Assembly: GCF_001724135.1 (NCBI RefSeq)
Contig: NZ_MEDS01000014.1
Coordinates: 1 to 48,160, forward strand
Length of the DNA stretch: 48,160 nucleotides
Direction of reading: 5' to 3'
From: Comamonas sp. SCN 65-56
GTDB taxonomy: Bacteria > Pseudomonadota > Gammaproteobacteria > Burkholderiales > Burkholderiaceae_C
Every line of letters starts with the position of its first letter. Position 1 is the first letter of the stretch. The position numbers were made by a program, and so were the translations under genes. The notes below the pieces were generated by a model. That model was not told where the DNA came from. It saw only the letters and a program-made list of their open reading frames with translations, and did no database searches. This document shows positions 28,879 through 37,535 of the stretch, one piece after another.

Positions 28879-29511
28879 TCAGGGTTTCTTGCGTGCGCCC
28901 AGCTTGGGCTCGGTGCCCTTGATCAGGCGCCCGATATTGGCCGAGTGCCGCCAGGCCAGCAGGCCGGCCATCAGCGCAATCGCCAGCGCGATGCCGGGGT
29001 CCATCTCCCACAGCACGCCACCGGTCAGAACGTAGAAAAACGGTGCAAACGCCGCGGCGATGAGCGAGGCGAACGAGACCCAGCGAAAGAACGCTACGAT
29101 GATGACGAACGTCACCACCGTCGCCAGCGCCAGCCAGCCGCTGATGCCCAGCAATACGCCCAGTGCCGTGGCCACGCCCTTGCCGCCCTTGAAGCCGAAA
29201 AACACCGGCCACAGATGCCCGGCAAACGCCGCCAACCCCACCAGGGCCACGGTACCTTCCCCCAGCCCGAAATTCTGGCCCACGGTGCGTACCAGGAATA
29301 CCGGCAGCCAGCCTTTGGCGGCATCGAGCAGCAGCGTGACGATGGCCGCCGCCTTGGAGCCCGAGCGCAGCACGTTGGTGGCCCCCGGATTCTTGCTGCC
29401 GTAGCTGCGCGGGTCGGACAGGCCCATCACGCGACTGACGATGACGGCGAACGAAAGCGACCCCAGCAAATAGGCGGCCACTACGGCAATCAAGGGGTAA
29501 ACGGCGTTCAA
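28879..29511 (-). CDS. plsY: Glycerol-3-phosphate acyltransferase
   Basis: An inner-membrane enzyme that transfers acyl groups from acyl-phosphate to glycerol-3-phosphate. The 210-residue protein has the three conserved loops: GSKNPGATNVLRSG, GHLWPVFFGFKGGKGVAT and a C-terminal WRHSANIGRLIKGTEPK. There are about five membrane segments. The ATG at 29556 would add 15 unusual residues. I prefer TTG at 29511, preceded by AGGA at 8 bases and giving the usual start NAVYPLIAVVAAYLLGS. It converges on the HD-GYP-like gene. Confidence 0.93.
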   Translation of the reverse strand: MNAVYPLIAVVAAYLLGSLSFAVIVSRVMGLSDPRSYGSKNPGATNVLRSGSKAAAIVTLLLDAAKGWLPVFLVRTVGQNFGLGEGTVALVGLAAFAGHLWPVFFGFKGGKGVATALGVLLGISGWLALATVVTFVIIVAFFRWVSFASLIAAAFAPFFYVLTGGVLWEMDPGIALAIALMAGLLAWRHSANIGRLIKGTEPKLGARKKP

Positions 29512-29590
29512 TTGAGAGGTCCTTGCTGGCTCGGAGGGCACATGCAGGCGCTGCATTCACAACACGCGGCACGGGCAATCTCTGTCAAAA

Positions 29591-29757
29591 CGGCCTGATC
29601 AGACACATGCCTCAGGTGGCTGTTGTGCCCTCCCCTTCTGGGGGAGGGTTGGGGTGGGGGCCTGCAGCGCCGAAAATCGGCACTCGGCTGCGCAAGCCCT
29701 CATCCCGACCTTCCCCCAAAGGGGGAAGGCGTCTGAGACACGTCGCCCATCAGGCAA
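29591..29757. repeat. Compound inverted repeat (~165 bp, MITE-like)
   Basis: This element fills most of the 298-bp plsY-ybaK gap. Inner arms: 29628-29661 starts CCCTCCCCTTCTGGGGGAGG. The reverse complement of 29696-29729 starts CCTTCCCCCTTTGGGGGAAG and matches it over about 34 bp with a few changes. Each arm is itself a small C/G palindrome. Outside them, CTGAG-CA-GT-C-ATCAGGC can be read outward on both sides, extending the symmetry to about 29591 and 29757. No ORF lies inside. It looks like a non-coding mobile repeat; no target duplication is evident. Confidence 0.65.
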
Positions 29758-29809
29758 AACGGAGGTCATTGTGCCAGCCACGGCGCGCACCTGATGGCGG
29801 TCTGACCCA

Positions 29810-30316
29810 TCATCCCGGTTCCAGCAAGGCGCAATGCACCGGCTTTGCACCCAGCACCTGCACGCACACCTGCGCAGCAATCTGCACCAGATATCCGCGT
29901 CGCCCGCCATTGATCGCAATCCGGTCGAGCGCCAGGATGCTTTCCTCGATATACACCGGCATCGCCTTGCGCACGCCAAACGGCGAAGTGCCACCGACCT
30001 GATAGCCGCTGTGGCGCTGCGCCACCTCGGGCGCGCAGGGCTCGACCGACTTGGCGCCAATCTGCCGTGCCAGGTTCTTGGTAGACACCTTGCAGTCGCC
30101 GTGCATGAGCACGATCAGCGGCTTGCCGTCCTGGTCCTGCATCACCAGGGTCTTGACCACCCAGTGTTCCTCCAGCCCCAACTGGCGCGCCGATTCATGC
30201 GTGCCACCGTGCTCCACATAGTCGTAGACATGCTCGGTGAACGCCACCCCGTGGGCGCGCAACATCTGCGTTGCCGGGGTTTCACTCACGTGCTGCGACT
30301 TGTCTTTCTTTGCCAT
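29810..30316 (-). CDS. ybaK: Cys-tRNA(Pro) deacylase (YbaK/EbsC)
   Basis: A stand-alone editing domain of 168 residues that hydrolyses Cys-tRNA-Pro formed by prolyl-tRNA synthetase. Family segments are KTLVMQDQDGKPLIVLMHGD, VSTKNLARQIGAKSV and GYQVGGTSPFGVRKAMPV, the last with the substrate-contact GGTSP. It diverges from an alpha/beta hydrolase gene with a gap that contains copy G of the dispersed repeat. Confidence 0.94.
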   Translation of the reverse strand: MAKKDKSQHVSETPATQMLRAHGVAFTEHVYDYVEHGGTHESARQLGLEEHWVVKTLVMQDQDGKPLIVLMHGDCKVSTKNLARQIGAKSVEPCAPEVAQRHSGYQVGGTSPFGVRKAMPVYIEESILALDRIAINGGRRGYLVQIAAQVCVQVLGAKPVHCALLEPG

Positions 30317-30324
30317 GATTCATC

Positions 30325-30375
30325 AAATCGATAGCTGTCAACGATTGTCCACCAAGCGCAAAGACCGTATTTTGC
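30325..30375 (+). repeat. Dispersed palindromic repeat, copy G
   Basis: AAATCGATAGCTGTCAACGA, then TTGTCCACCAAGCGC and AAAGACCGTATTTTGC. It lies 9 bp before the ybaK start (minus strand) in the divergent promoter region, so it may affect expression of ybaK or the hydrolase. Confidence 0.7.
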
Positions 30376-30456
30376 TTGAACGTTTGCCGGGCAGCTCCGG
30401 CGCCTGCGGCACGCAAGGCCGCGCAGGGCTGCAGCGGCCTTGACCATAATCGGGCG

Positions 30457-31383
30457 ATGTACCAGGAACGCCTTCCCGCCCGCCACGAAACCTTCAACCT
30501 GCGCGGCCTGCCCTGCCATCTGCTGCACTGGGGCGGCGCCGACAGCACGCTGACGCCCCTGGTCTTGCTGCATGGCTGGATGGATGTGGCTGCCTCCTGG
30601 CAGTTTGCCGTCGACGCGTTCAGCGATGGCTTCACGCAGGCCAGGCAGATTGTTGCACTGGACTGGCGCGGCTTCGGGCGGTCCATGCCGCAGTCACCGG
30701 CGGATTGCTACCACTTCGTGGACTACCTGGCGGATCTGGACGCGCTGCTGGAGCGCTGTTTCGGCGACCTGCCTGTGGATCTGGTGGGCCACAGCATGGG
30801 CGGCAACGTGGCCATGATGTACGCCGGTGCACGCCCGGCGCGCATTCGCAGGCTCGTCAATCTGGAGGGCTTCGGATTGCCGGCCACCCAGCCCTCCCAG
30901 GCCCCCGGGCGCTTTGCGCAGTGGCTGGACGAGCTGCGCCAATTGCGCCAGGGCGGCATCACGCTCAAGAGCTACGACAGCCTGGCGGGCGTGGCCGAGC
31001 GTCTGATGAAGACCAATCCGCGCCTGGCGCCGGACAAGGCCACCTGGCTGGCGCAGCATTGGGCGCGGCCCGGTGACGATGGTCGCTGGCACATCCTGGG
31101 CGACGCGGCGCACAAGGTCACGAGCGCGCAGCTGTACCGCGTGGACGAGGCGCTGGCGCTTTACGCGGCGATCACCGCGCCGGTGCTCAGCGTCGAAGCA
31201 GACCACGACAGCCTGGCACTCTGGTGGAAGGAGCGCTTCACCCTGCGGGAATACCACGAGCGCATCGGCCATGTGCGCCAGTTGCGCAGCGCCACCATCC
31301 GCGACGCCGGACACATGCTGCACCACGACCAGCCCGAAGCAGTCGCCGGCGTGATCGAGCAGTTTCTTGAGCCCAAGCCCTGA
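30457..31383 (+). CDS. Alpha/beta-fold hydrolase
   Basis: A 308-residue cytosolic hydrolase with HGWMDVAASWQF as the oxyanion-side segment. The nucleophile elbow is VGHSMGGNVA, an acidic residue lies in SVEADHDSL, and the catalytic His is in RDAGHMLHHDQP. These are the complete Ser-Asp/Glu-His elements of the family. The substrate is not predictable. The start MYQERLPARHETFN at 30457 is preferred over 30376, which lies in repeat-derived DNA. It reads toward prfB, 101 bp upstream of it. Confidence 0.88.
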   Translation: MYQERLPARHETFNLRGLPCHLLHWGGADSTLTPLVLLHGWMDVAASWQFAVDAFSDGFTQARQIVALDWRGFGRSMPQSPADCYHFVDYLADLDALLERCFGDLPVDLVGHSMGGNVAMMYAGARPARIRRLVNLEGFGLPATQPSQAPGRFAQWLDELRQLRQGGITLKSYDSLAGVAERLMKTNPRLAPDKATWLAQHWARPGDDGRWHILGDAAHKVTSAQLYRVDEALALYAAITAPVLSVEADHDSLALWWKERFTLREYHERIGHVRQLRSATIRDAGHMLHHDQPEAVAGVIEQFLEPKP

Positions 31384-31418
31384 TTGCGCTTCCAGACAAG
31401 CGCCGGACGCTATCGAAG
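31381..31418 (-). repeat. Dispersed palindromic repeat, copy H
   Basis: On the minus strand: TTCGATAGCGTCCGGCGCTT, then GTCTGGAAGCGCAATCA. The GGCGCTT...AAGCGC hairpin is intact. It begins at the stop codon of the hydrolase gene. Confidence 0.7.
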
Positions 31419-31484
31419 ATGAAGCAAGCGGGTGCGTGAGAAAATTGCCAGCTATTTTGAACACCAGAACACGAGGATTTCCCC

Positions 31485-32589
31485 ATGGACGCAGAACACA
31501 TCAACCTGATTGGCACCACGCTTGAAGACCTCGGTGAGCGCACCGAGGACTTGCGGAGGTATCTTTGACTACGATGCCAAATACGAACGCCTGAGGACCG
31601 TCAACGCATCGCTGGAAGACCCCAGCGTCTGGAACGACCCGAAGAAAGCCCAGGAGCTGGGCAAGGAAAAAAAAATGCTCGATGGCGTGGTGCTCACGCT
31701 GCAAAAGCTCACGCAGGAGCTGGCCGACAACACCGAGCTCTACGAAATGAGCAAGGAGGAAGGCGACGAGGCAGGTCTTGCCACCATAGAGGCCGAAACC
31801 GACAAGCTCAAGCCGCTGATCGAGGAGCTGGAGTTTCGCCGCATGTTCAGCAAGGAGGCGGACCCGCTCAATTGCTACATCGACATCCAGGCCGGCGCCG
31901 GCGGCACCGAGGCCTGCGACTGGGCCGGCATGCTGCTGCGCCAGTACCTCAAGTACGCCGAGCGCAAGGGCTTCAAGGCCACGGTGGACGAGGAAACGCC
32001 GGGCGACGTGGCCGGCATCAAGGGTGCCACCATCCACATCGAGGGCGAATACGCCTACGGCCTGCTGCGCACCGAGACCGGCGTGCACCGCCTGGTGCGC
32101 AAGAGCCCGTTCGACAGCTCGGGCGGACGCCACACCTCGTTCGCCTCGCTCTTTGTCTACCCCGAAATCGACGACTCGATCGAAATCGACATCAACCCGT
32201 CGGACGTGCGCACCGACACCTTCCGCGCATCGGGCGCCGGCGGCCAGCACATCAACAAGACCGACTCGGCGGTGCGCCTGACCCACATCCCGACCGGTAT
32301 CGTGGTGCAGTGCCAGGATGGGCGGAGCCAACATTCCAACCGCGACGTCGCCTGGCAGCGGCTGCGCTCGCGCCTGTACGAGCACGAGATGCAAAAGCGC
32401 ATGGCCGAGCAGCAGGCGCTGGAAGACACCAAGAGCGACGTCGGCTGGGGCCATCAGATACGCTCGTACGTGCTGGACAACAGCCGCATCAAGGATTTGC
32501 GCACCAACGTCGAGGTCTCGGCCACCCAGAAGGTGCTTGATGGCGACCTGGATGTGTTCATCGAAGCCTCGCTCAAGCAAGGCGTCTAG
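31485..32589 (+). CDS. prfB: Peptide chain release factor 2 (programmed +1 frameshift)
   Basis: RF2 recognises UGA and UAA stop codons. Translation starts at 31485 ([20 protein letters not shown]) and meets an in-frame TGA at 31566-31568. It must shift +1 at CTT-TGA-C to continue as [10 protein letters not shown], giving 367 residues. The frameshift signal (GGAGGT upstream, TATCTTTGAC) is the classical autoregulatory site. Downstream, the [10 protein letters not shown] segment with the GGQ loop ([16 protein letters not shown]) and an SPF-type codon-recognition tripeptide ([13 protein letters not shown]) are present. The frame from 31567 is continuous to the TAG at 32587. Confidence 0.96.
31554..31569 (+). 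promoter_or_regulatory. RF2 frameshift site
   Basis: CGGAGGTATCTTTGAC: a Shine-Dalgarno-like GGAGG three bases before CTT, then the in-frame TGA followed by C. When RF2 is scarce, the ribosome pauses at TGA and slips +1, restoring RF2 synthesis. Confidence 0.95.
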
Positions 32590-32603
32590 GAAAGGACAAC
32601 CCC

Positions 32604-35318
32604 ATGATGAGAGAAGGCAACGCCGCGGCGGTGTATCGCCTGCAGTACGCCCCACCCGCGTTCTGGATCGAAAGCGTCGACCTCACGTTTGACCTCGACC
32701 CGGCCAAGACCCGCGTGCTCAGCAAGATGCGCGTGCGCCGCAACCCCGACGTCGCCCTCGAGCCGCTGCGCCTGCATGGCGAGGAGCTGAATCTGGCGCG
32801 CGTGATGGTCAACGGCGCGGGCACCAGCTTCAAGATCGAGGGCGAGCAACTGGTGCTCGAAAACCTGCCCGAAGGCAACGAGCCGTTTGATCTGGAAATC
32901 TTCAGCACCTGTGCTCCAGAGAAGAACACCCACCTGATGGGCCTGTACGTCAGCAACGACACCTTCTTCACGCAGTGCGAAGCGCAGGGTTTCAGGCGCA
33001 TCACCTATTTCCTCGACCGCCCGGACGTGATGGCGAGCTTCAGCGTGCTCTTGAGAGCCGACAAGAAACGCTATCCGGTGCTGCTCTCCAACGGCAATCT
33101 GGTGGAATCGGGCGATCTGGAGGGCGGGCGCCACTTCGCGCGCTGGGTCGATCCGCACAAGAAGCCCTGCTATCTGTTCGCCCTAGTCGCGGGCCAGCTC
33201 GTCGCACGCGAGCAGCAGATCGTGAGCCGCGCGGGCAAGAACCATCTGCTGCAAGTCTGGGTGCGCCCGGGCGATCTCGGCAAGACCGAGCACGCGATGA
33301 ACTCGCTGATGGCCGCGATCGCCTGGGACGAGACGCGCTTTGGCCTGAGTCTGGATCTTGACCGCTTCATGATCGTCGCCACCAGCGACTTCAACATGGG
33401 CGCGATGGAGAACAAGGGCCTAAACATCTTCAACACCAAATACGTTCTGGCCAGCCAATCCACGGCGACCGACGTGGACTACGCCAACATCGAAGGCGTG
33501 GTCGGCCATGAGTACTTCCACAACTGGACGGGCGACCGCGTCACCTGCCGTGACTGGTTCCAGCTCTCGCTCAAGGAAGGCCTGACGGTCTTTCGCGACC
33601 AGGAATTTTCGATGGACATGGCGGGCAGCGCATCGGCGCGGGCGACTCGCCGCATCGAAGACGTGCGCGTGCTGCGCACCGCCCAGTTCCCCGAGGACGC
33701 CGGCCCCATGGCGCACCCGGTGCGCCCCGACAGCTACGTCGAAATCAACAATTTCTACACCGTCACGGTGTATGAAAAAGGCGCGGAAGTCGTTCGCATG
33801 CAGCGCACGCTGGTCGGCGGACACGAAGGCTTTGCGCGCGGCATGAAGCTGTATTTCGAGCGCCACGACGGCCACGCCGTCACCTGCGACGACTTCGCGC
33901 AGGCGATCGCCGACGCCAACCCCGGCACCGCGCTGGCCCAGCACCTGGATCAGTTCAAGCGCTGGTACAGCCAGGCCGGCACGCCGCGCGTGAAAGCCGT
34001 GGGCAGCTACGACGCCGCTGCGCAAACCTGGACCCTCACGCTCTCGCAAAGCTGCCCGGCGACGCCCGGCCAGCCCGGCAAGCTGCCCTTCGTCATTCCG
34101 GTGGCGCTGGGCCTCGTCGCACAAGACGGCAGCGCCCTGCCCTTGCACCTGGAAGGTGAAGCGCAGACGAGCGGCACCGAACGCACGCTGGTGCTGCACG
34201 AGGCGAGCCAGACCTTCGTCTTCACGCACGTAGCGAGCGCGCCCGTGCCCTCCATCCTGCGCGGCTTCAGCGCGCCGGTGATCCTGGAGATGGTCTACAG
34301 CGACGCCGAGCTACTCACGCTGCTGGCGCACGACAGCGACCCCTTCAACCGCTGGGAAGCGGGGCAACGCCTGCTGCTGCACGTCGCTATCAATGCGATA
34401 GGGGCTGACGCAGACCAGGCGGACGCTACAGGCCAAAATGCCTTGATACCGGATGCAGTGATCGCGGCGCTGCGCGCGGTGCTGCGGCATCCGCAGCTCG
34501 ATGCCGCGTTCAAGGAGCTGGTGCTCACGCTCCCCTCCGAAGCCTACATCGCCGAACAGCTGGCCGTGGTCGATCCACAAAAAGTGCACGCGGTGCGCGA
34601 GGCGCTGCGCCTGCAGCTCGCGACCGCGCTGCAAGCCGATTGGCTCTGGGCCTGGGAACAGCACCAGACCAGCGGTGCCTACCACCCCGACGCGGCCAGC
34701 AGCGGGCGACGCGCACTCGCCGCTCTGGCCCTGGCCATGCTGTGCCTGGCGGCCACGCACGGCGGCGACCCCGTCTGGCCGGGCAAGGCGTATCAGCGCT
34801 TCAAGGATGCAGGCAACATGACCGATCGCCTGGGCGCGCTGGGCGCGCTGGTGCTGTGCGGCCATGAACTCGCGCAGCCGGCACTGGCACGCTTTCACGA
34901 GCGCTTCAAGGACGACGCGCTGGTGCTGGACAAATGGTTTGCCCTGCAAGCCGGGCGCTCAGATCGCGGCGGTGACGTGCTGCCCGCCGTCCAGGCGCTG
35001 ATGAAGCACCCGGATTTCAACCTGAAAAACCCGAATCGCGCGCGCAGCCTGATCTTCAGCTACTGCAGCGCCAACCCCGGGGCCTTCCACCGCACGGACG
35101 GCGCGGGCTACGCCTTCTGGGCCGATCAGGTGCTTCTGCTGGATGCCTTCAACCCGCAGGTCGCGGCGCGCCTGGCCCGCGCGCTCGACCGCTGGAAAAA
35201 GCTCGCCGAGCCCTACCGCGACAGCGCCCGCGCCGCGATCGAGCGCGTGGCCGCCGCGCCCAAGCTCTCCAACGACGTGCGCGAACTCGTCACCCACGCG
35301 CTTGCCGTTCACGAATGA
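32604..35318 (+). CDS. pepN: Aminopeptidase N
   Basis: A broad-specificity zinc aminopeptidase (M1 family) of 904 residues, close to the E. coli length. The exopeptidase motif MGAMENKGLNIF lies near 265-276. The zinc site is HEYFHNWTGDRVTCRDWF near 302-319 (HExxH plus the downstream Glu in SLKEGLTVFRDQEF). The C-terminal Ig-like and ARM-type domains are complete. Residues ~596-613 (NAIGADADQADATGQNA) are encoded by copy I of the dispersed repeat and look like an inserted acidic loop. AAAGGA precedes the start. The next ORF overlaps its stop codon (ATGA). Confidence 0.96.
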   Translation: MMREGNAAAVYRLQYAPPAFWIESVDLTFDLDPAKTRVLSKMRVRRNPDVALEPLRLHGEELNLARVMVNGAGTSFKIEGEQLVLENLPEGNEPFDLEIFSTCAPEKNTHLMGLYVSNDTFFTQCEAQGFRRITYFLDRPDVMASFSVLLRADKKRYPVLLSNGNLVESGDLEGGRHFARWVDPHKKPCYLFALVAGQLVAREQQIVSRAGKNHLLQVWVRPGDLGKTEHAMNSLMAAIAWDETRFGLSLDLDRFMIVATSDFNMGAMENKGLNIFNTKYVLASQSTATDVDYANIEGVVGHEYFHNWTGDRVTCRDWFQLSLKEGLTVFRDQEFSMDMAGSASARATRRIEDVRVLRTAQFPEDAGPMAHPVRPDSYVEINNFYTVTVYEKGAEVVRMQRTLVGGHEGFARGMKLYFERHDGHAVTCDDFAQAIADANPGTALAQHLDQFKRWYSQAGTPRVKAVGSYDAAAQTWTLTLSQSCPATPGQPGKLPFVIPVALGLVAQDGSALPLHLEGEAQTSGTERTLVLHEASQTFVFTHVASAPVPSILRGFSAPVILEMVYSDAELLTLLAHDSDPFNRWEAGQRLLLHVAINAIGADADQADATGQNALIPDAVIAALRAVLRHPQLDAAFKELVLTLPSEAYIAEQLAVVDPQKVHAVREALRLQLATALQADWLWAWEQHQTSGAYHPDAASSGRRALAALALAMLCLAATHGGDPVWPGKAYQRFKDAGNMTDRLGALGALVLCGHELAQPALARFHERFKDDALVLDKWFALQAGRSDRGGDVLPAVQALMKHPDFNLKNPNRARSLIFSYCSANPGAFHRTDGAGYAFWADQVLLLDAFNPQVAARLARALDRWKKLAEPYRDSARAAIERVAAAPKLSNDVRELVTHALAVHE
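34393..34440 (+). repeat. Dispersed palindromic repeat, copy I, inside pepN
   Basis: TGCGATAGGGGCTGACGCAG, then ACCAGGCGGACGCTACAGG and CCAAAATGCC. It shares GATAG, GACGC...GGCG, CGCTACAGGCC and AAAATG with other copies. It is in frame in pepN, in the linker between domains, and upstream GCTATCAA may be a second boundary. Confidence 0.6.
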
Positions 35319-35863
35319 TTACCTCCAACCCATCCCCATGGTTTGCCCTTATAGGAGTCGTTGTTGGTTTTCTGCTCGGTGAAGGGAGTCGCTATGTACG
35401 GTACCGATTTGAAATTCGTCGCAATAAACGCGTGATTCTAACCGAATTAAAGTCAATTTTAGCGCAAATCCCACAGAAGCAAGACATACTGAATCAGGCC
35501 ATCATAAACATGAAGCATGAGCGATTCATGCCACTCCTCTCTGTACGAATTATTTCATTCGGTTACTACTCCATGCTAGAGTCACTCTACCCTCACCTGA
35601 AACCAAAAGAAAGAACTTGCCTGCATGTTATCTTTGAACGGCTCCGCGTGGCGGACGAACAGATGGACAAAATGGAGGAAATTTTCACTAGTATTTTAAA
35701 AAATGGAACAATAACCAATCCTTGGGGAGTATTCATTGGTCGCTGTGAAGAACTACTCGCATCCTATAGAATCGTTATCGAACTCGCCATTTCGTATCTT
35801 TCCGGAAAACCAAATGATATATTTCCCATTGAAAACGCTCGCCAAATTGCAATCATGACCTAA
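35315..35863 (+). CDS. Hypothetical membrane-anchored protein (AT-rich insert)
   Basis: A 182-residue protein. One N-terminal transmembrane helix (about 8-24, WFALIGVVVGFLLGEGSR) is followed by a basic stretch (RYRFEIRRNKR). A mainly helical cytosolic part with a GYYSMLESLYPHLK segment and probable coiled regions follows. I do not recognise the family. The start overlaps the pepN stop (ATGA), yet base composition falls sharply from the GC-rich pepN to AT-rich DNA at this point, and codon use is unlike its neighbours. This indicates acquisition by transfer. No ribosome binding site is evident. Confidence 0.65.
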   Translation: MITSNPSPWFALIGVVVGFLLGEGSRYVRYRFEIRRNKRVILTELKSILAQIPQKQDILNQAIINMKHERFMPLLSVRIISFGYYSMLESLYPHLKPKERTCLHVIFERLRVADEQMDKMEEIFTSILKNGTITNPWGVFIGRCEELLASYRIVIELAISYLSGKPNDIFPIENARQIAIMT

Positions 35864-35922
35864 ACACCATAACCAAAATTATGCCAATTTTAATATAAAT
35901 AAATTTTATTATCTACATCTAT

Positions 35923-36267
35923 ATGAAAAAAATAAAATTTACAAAATCTGTTATTTGGCTATCGGCGATAATAATTGGAGTAATTTCATCTATAATATAT
36001 AGCTGGATAGTGCCATATTTAAATAATATTTATTCATGCGAATACAGCGGACTACATTGGGGATATGACATCCTAACCCATGGTTATAATGAAAAATGTA
36101 CATCGTTGCTTGGTATTCCAATTGATTTTGAATTTATCGGTTTTTCGGATAACAAGGGATATAGACATCTTGTGCCCGTAGCTCCTTTTTTTGGTGCTTT
36201 TTGTTCTTGCATTTGGTCACTCTTTATTATTATAAAATATCAAGATTCAGGACAATCTCAATTGTGA
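35923..36267 (+). CDS. Hypothetical small two-TM protein (AT-rich insert)
   Basis: A 114-residue protein with transmembrane helices near 10-33 (VIWLSAIIIGVISSIIYSW) and 84-105 (APFFGAFCSCIWSLFIIIK). The loop between them has Cys, Trp and His residues (CEYSGLHWGYDILTHGY). No family is recognised. The DNA is very AT-rich, more so than the preceding gene, and a 59-bp AT-rich gap separates the two. The start follows ATCTATATG with no clear ribosome binding site, so expression is uncertain. The high-GC chromosome resumes immediately after its stop. Confidence 0.55.
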   Translation: MKKIKFTKSVIWLSAIIIGVISSIIYSWIVPYLNNIYSCEYSGLHWGYDILTHGYNEKCTSLLGIPIDFEFIGFSDNKGYRHLVPVAPFFGAFCSCIWSLFIIIKYQDSGQSQL

Positions 36268-36335
36268 AATGTATCAGCCCACCGTGTACCAGGGGTTGTG
36301 TAGACCTTTGCTAACTGACTGAGAGGAGCCCCACC

Positions 36336-37343
36336 ATGGTCGACCACCGCATCAGCCTCACCCGCTACCTCGTCGAGCAGCAGCGCGTACACGGCCACAT
36401 CCCGTCCGAGCTGCGCCTGCTGCTGGAGGTGGTGGCGCGCGCCTGCAAGCGCATCAGCTTTGCCGTCAACAAGGGCGAGCTGGGCGACGTGATGGGCAGC
36501 GCCGGCACCGAGAACGTGCAGGGCGAGGTGCAGAAGAAGCTGGACATCATCGCCAACGAAACCCTGATCGAGGCCAACGAATGGGGCGGGCACCTCGCAG
36601 CAATGGCCAGCGAGGAGATGGAAGGCATCTACGTCGTGCCCAACCGCTACCCCCAGGGCGAGTACCTGCTGATGTTCGATCCGCTCGACGGCTCCAGCAA
36701 CATCGACGTCAACGTCAGCATAGGCACCATCTTCAGCGTGCTGAAAAAACCCGAAGGCCACCCCGGCGTGCACGACCAGGACTTTCTGCAACCGGGCCAC
36801 AAGCAGGTAGCGGCCGGCTACTGCGTCTACGGCCCGCAAACCACGCTGGTGCTCACCGTCGGCGACGGCGTGGCGATGTTCACACTCGACCGCGAACAGG
36901 GTTCATTCGTGCTGATCCGCGAGAACGTGCGCATCCCCGAGGACACGAAAGAGTTCGCGATCAACATGAGCAACATGCGCCACTGGGACGCGCCGGTGCG
37001 TCGCTACATCGATGAGTGCCTGGCCGGTGAAGAAGGCCCGCGCGGCAAGAACTTCAACATGCGCTGGATCGCCAGCATGGTGGCCGACGTGCACCGCATT
37101 CTGTGCCGTGGCGGCATCTTCATGTACCCCTGGGACCAGCGCGAGCCGAACAAACCCGGCAAGCTGCGCCTGATGTACGAGGCCAATCCCATGGGTTGGT
37201 TGATCGAACAGGCCGGCGGCGCGGCAACCAACGGTCACCAGCGCATCCTCGACATTCAACCCACCAAGCTGCACGAACGCGTGAGCGTGATCCTGGGCTC
37301 GAAAAACGAAGTCGATCGCGTCACGCGCTATCACCAGAGCTGA
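36336..37343 (+). CDS. fbp: Fructose-1,6-bisphosphatase class I
   Basis: A gluconeogenic (or Calvin-cycle) phosphatase of 335 residues. The metal and substrate site [20 protein letters not shown] is intact, along with [15 protein letters not shown] and the C-terminal [24 protein letters not shown] ribosome binding site is present. It lies directly downstream of the AT-rich insert and is followed by tRNA-Thr. No Rubisco or other Calvin genes are visible, so a gluconeogenic role is the simpler reading. Confidence 0.96.
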   Translation: MVDHRISLTRYLVEQQRVHGHIPSELRLLLEVVARACKRISFAVNKGELGDVMGSAGTENVQGEVQKKLDIIANETLIEANEWGGHLAAMASEEMEGIYVVPNRYPQGEYLLMFDPLDGSSNIDVNVSIGTIFSVLKKPEGHPGVHDQDFLQPGHKQVAAGYCVYGPQTTLVLTVGDGVAMFTLDREQGSFVLIRENVRIPEDTKEFAINMSNMRHWDAPVRRYIDECLAGEEGPRGKNFNMRWIASMVADVHRILCRGGIFMYPWDQREPNKPGKLRLMYEANPMGWLIEQAGGAATNGHQRILDIQPTKLHERVSVILGSKNEVDRVTRYHQS

Positions 37344-37369
37344 ACATCAAAACCGCCACCGCGATCCCC

Positions 37370-37375
37370 TATAAT
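37370..37375 (+). promoter_or_regulatory. -10 box of the tRNA-Thr promoter
   Basis: A perfect TATAAT 10 bp before the mature tRNA 5' end, followed by a GC-rich CGCTGGC discriminator. The -35 region (around 37347-37352) is weak. Confidence 0.6.
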
Positions 37376-37385
37376 CGCTGGCTTC

Positions 37386-37461
37386 GCCGGAGTAGCTCAG
37401 TCGGTAGAGCAGCTCATTCGTAATGAGAAGGTCGGGGGTTCGATTCCTCTCTCCGGCACCA
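37386..37461 (+). tRNA. tRNA-Thr (anticodon CGT)
   Basis: A 76-nt cloverleaf: acceptor GCCGGAG/CTCCGGC, D arm AGCTCAGTCGGTAGAGC, anticodon loop TTCGTAA (anticodon CGT, decoding ACG), T loop TTCGATT and encoded CCA. The top pair of the anticodon stem (G-A) is a mismatch. Confidence 0.95.
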
Positions 37462-37473
37462 TCACAGAAGACA

Positions 37474-37510
37474 AAAGCCTGCTGCATGAAAATGAGCAGG
37501 CTTTGTTTTT
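37474..37510 (+). terminator. Terminator of tRNA-Thr
   Basis: AAAGCCTGCT and AGCAGGCTTT form a perfect 10-bp stem with an 11-nt loop, followed by GTTTTT. It lies 13 bp after the tRNA and also faces the 3' end of the convergent VOC gene. Confidence 0.85.
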
Positions 37511-37535
37511 GCTGGCTTCGCAGCCCAGCCGCACC

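Noticed and set aside
31566-31568. In-frame stop early in prfB, as if a pseudogene
   Set aside because: It is the classical CTT-TGA-C programmed frameshift with its upstream GGAGG, so the gene is intact.
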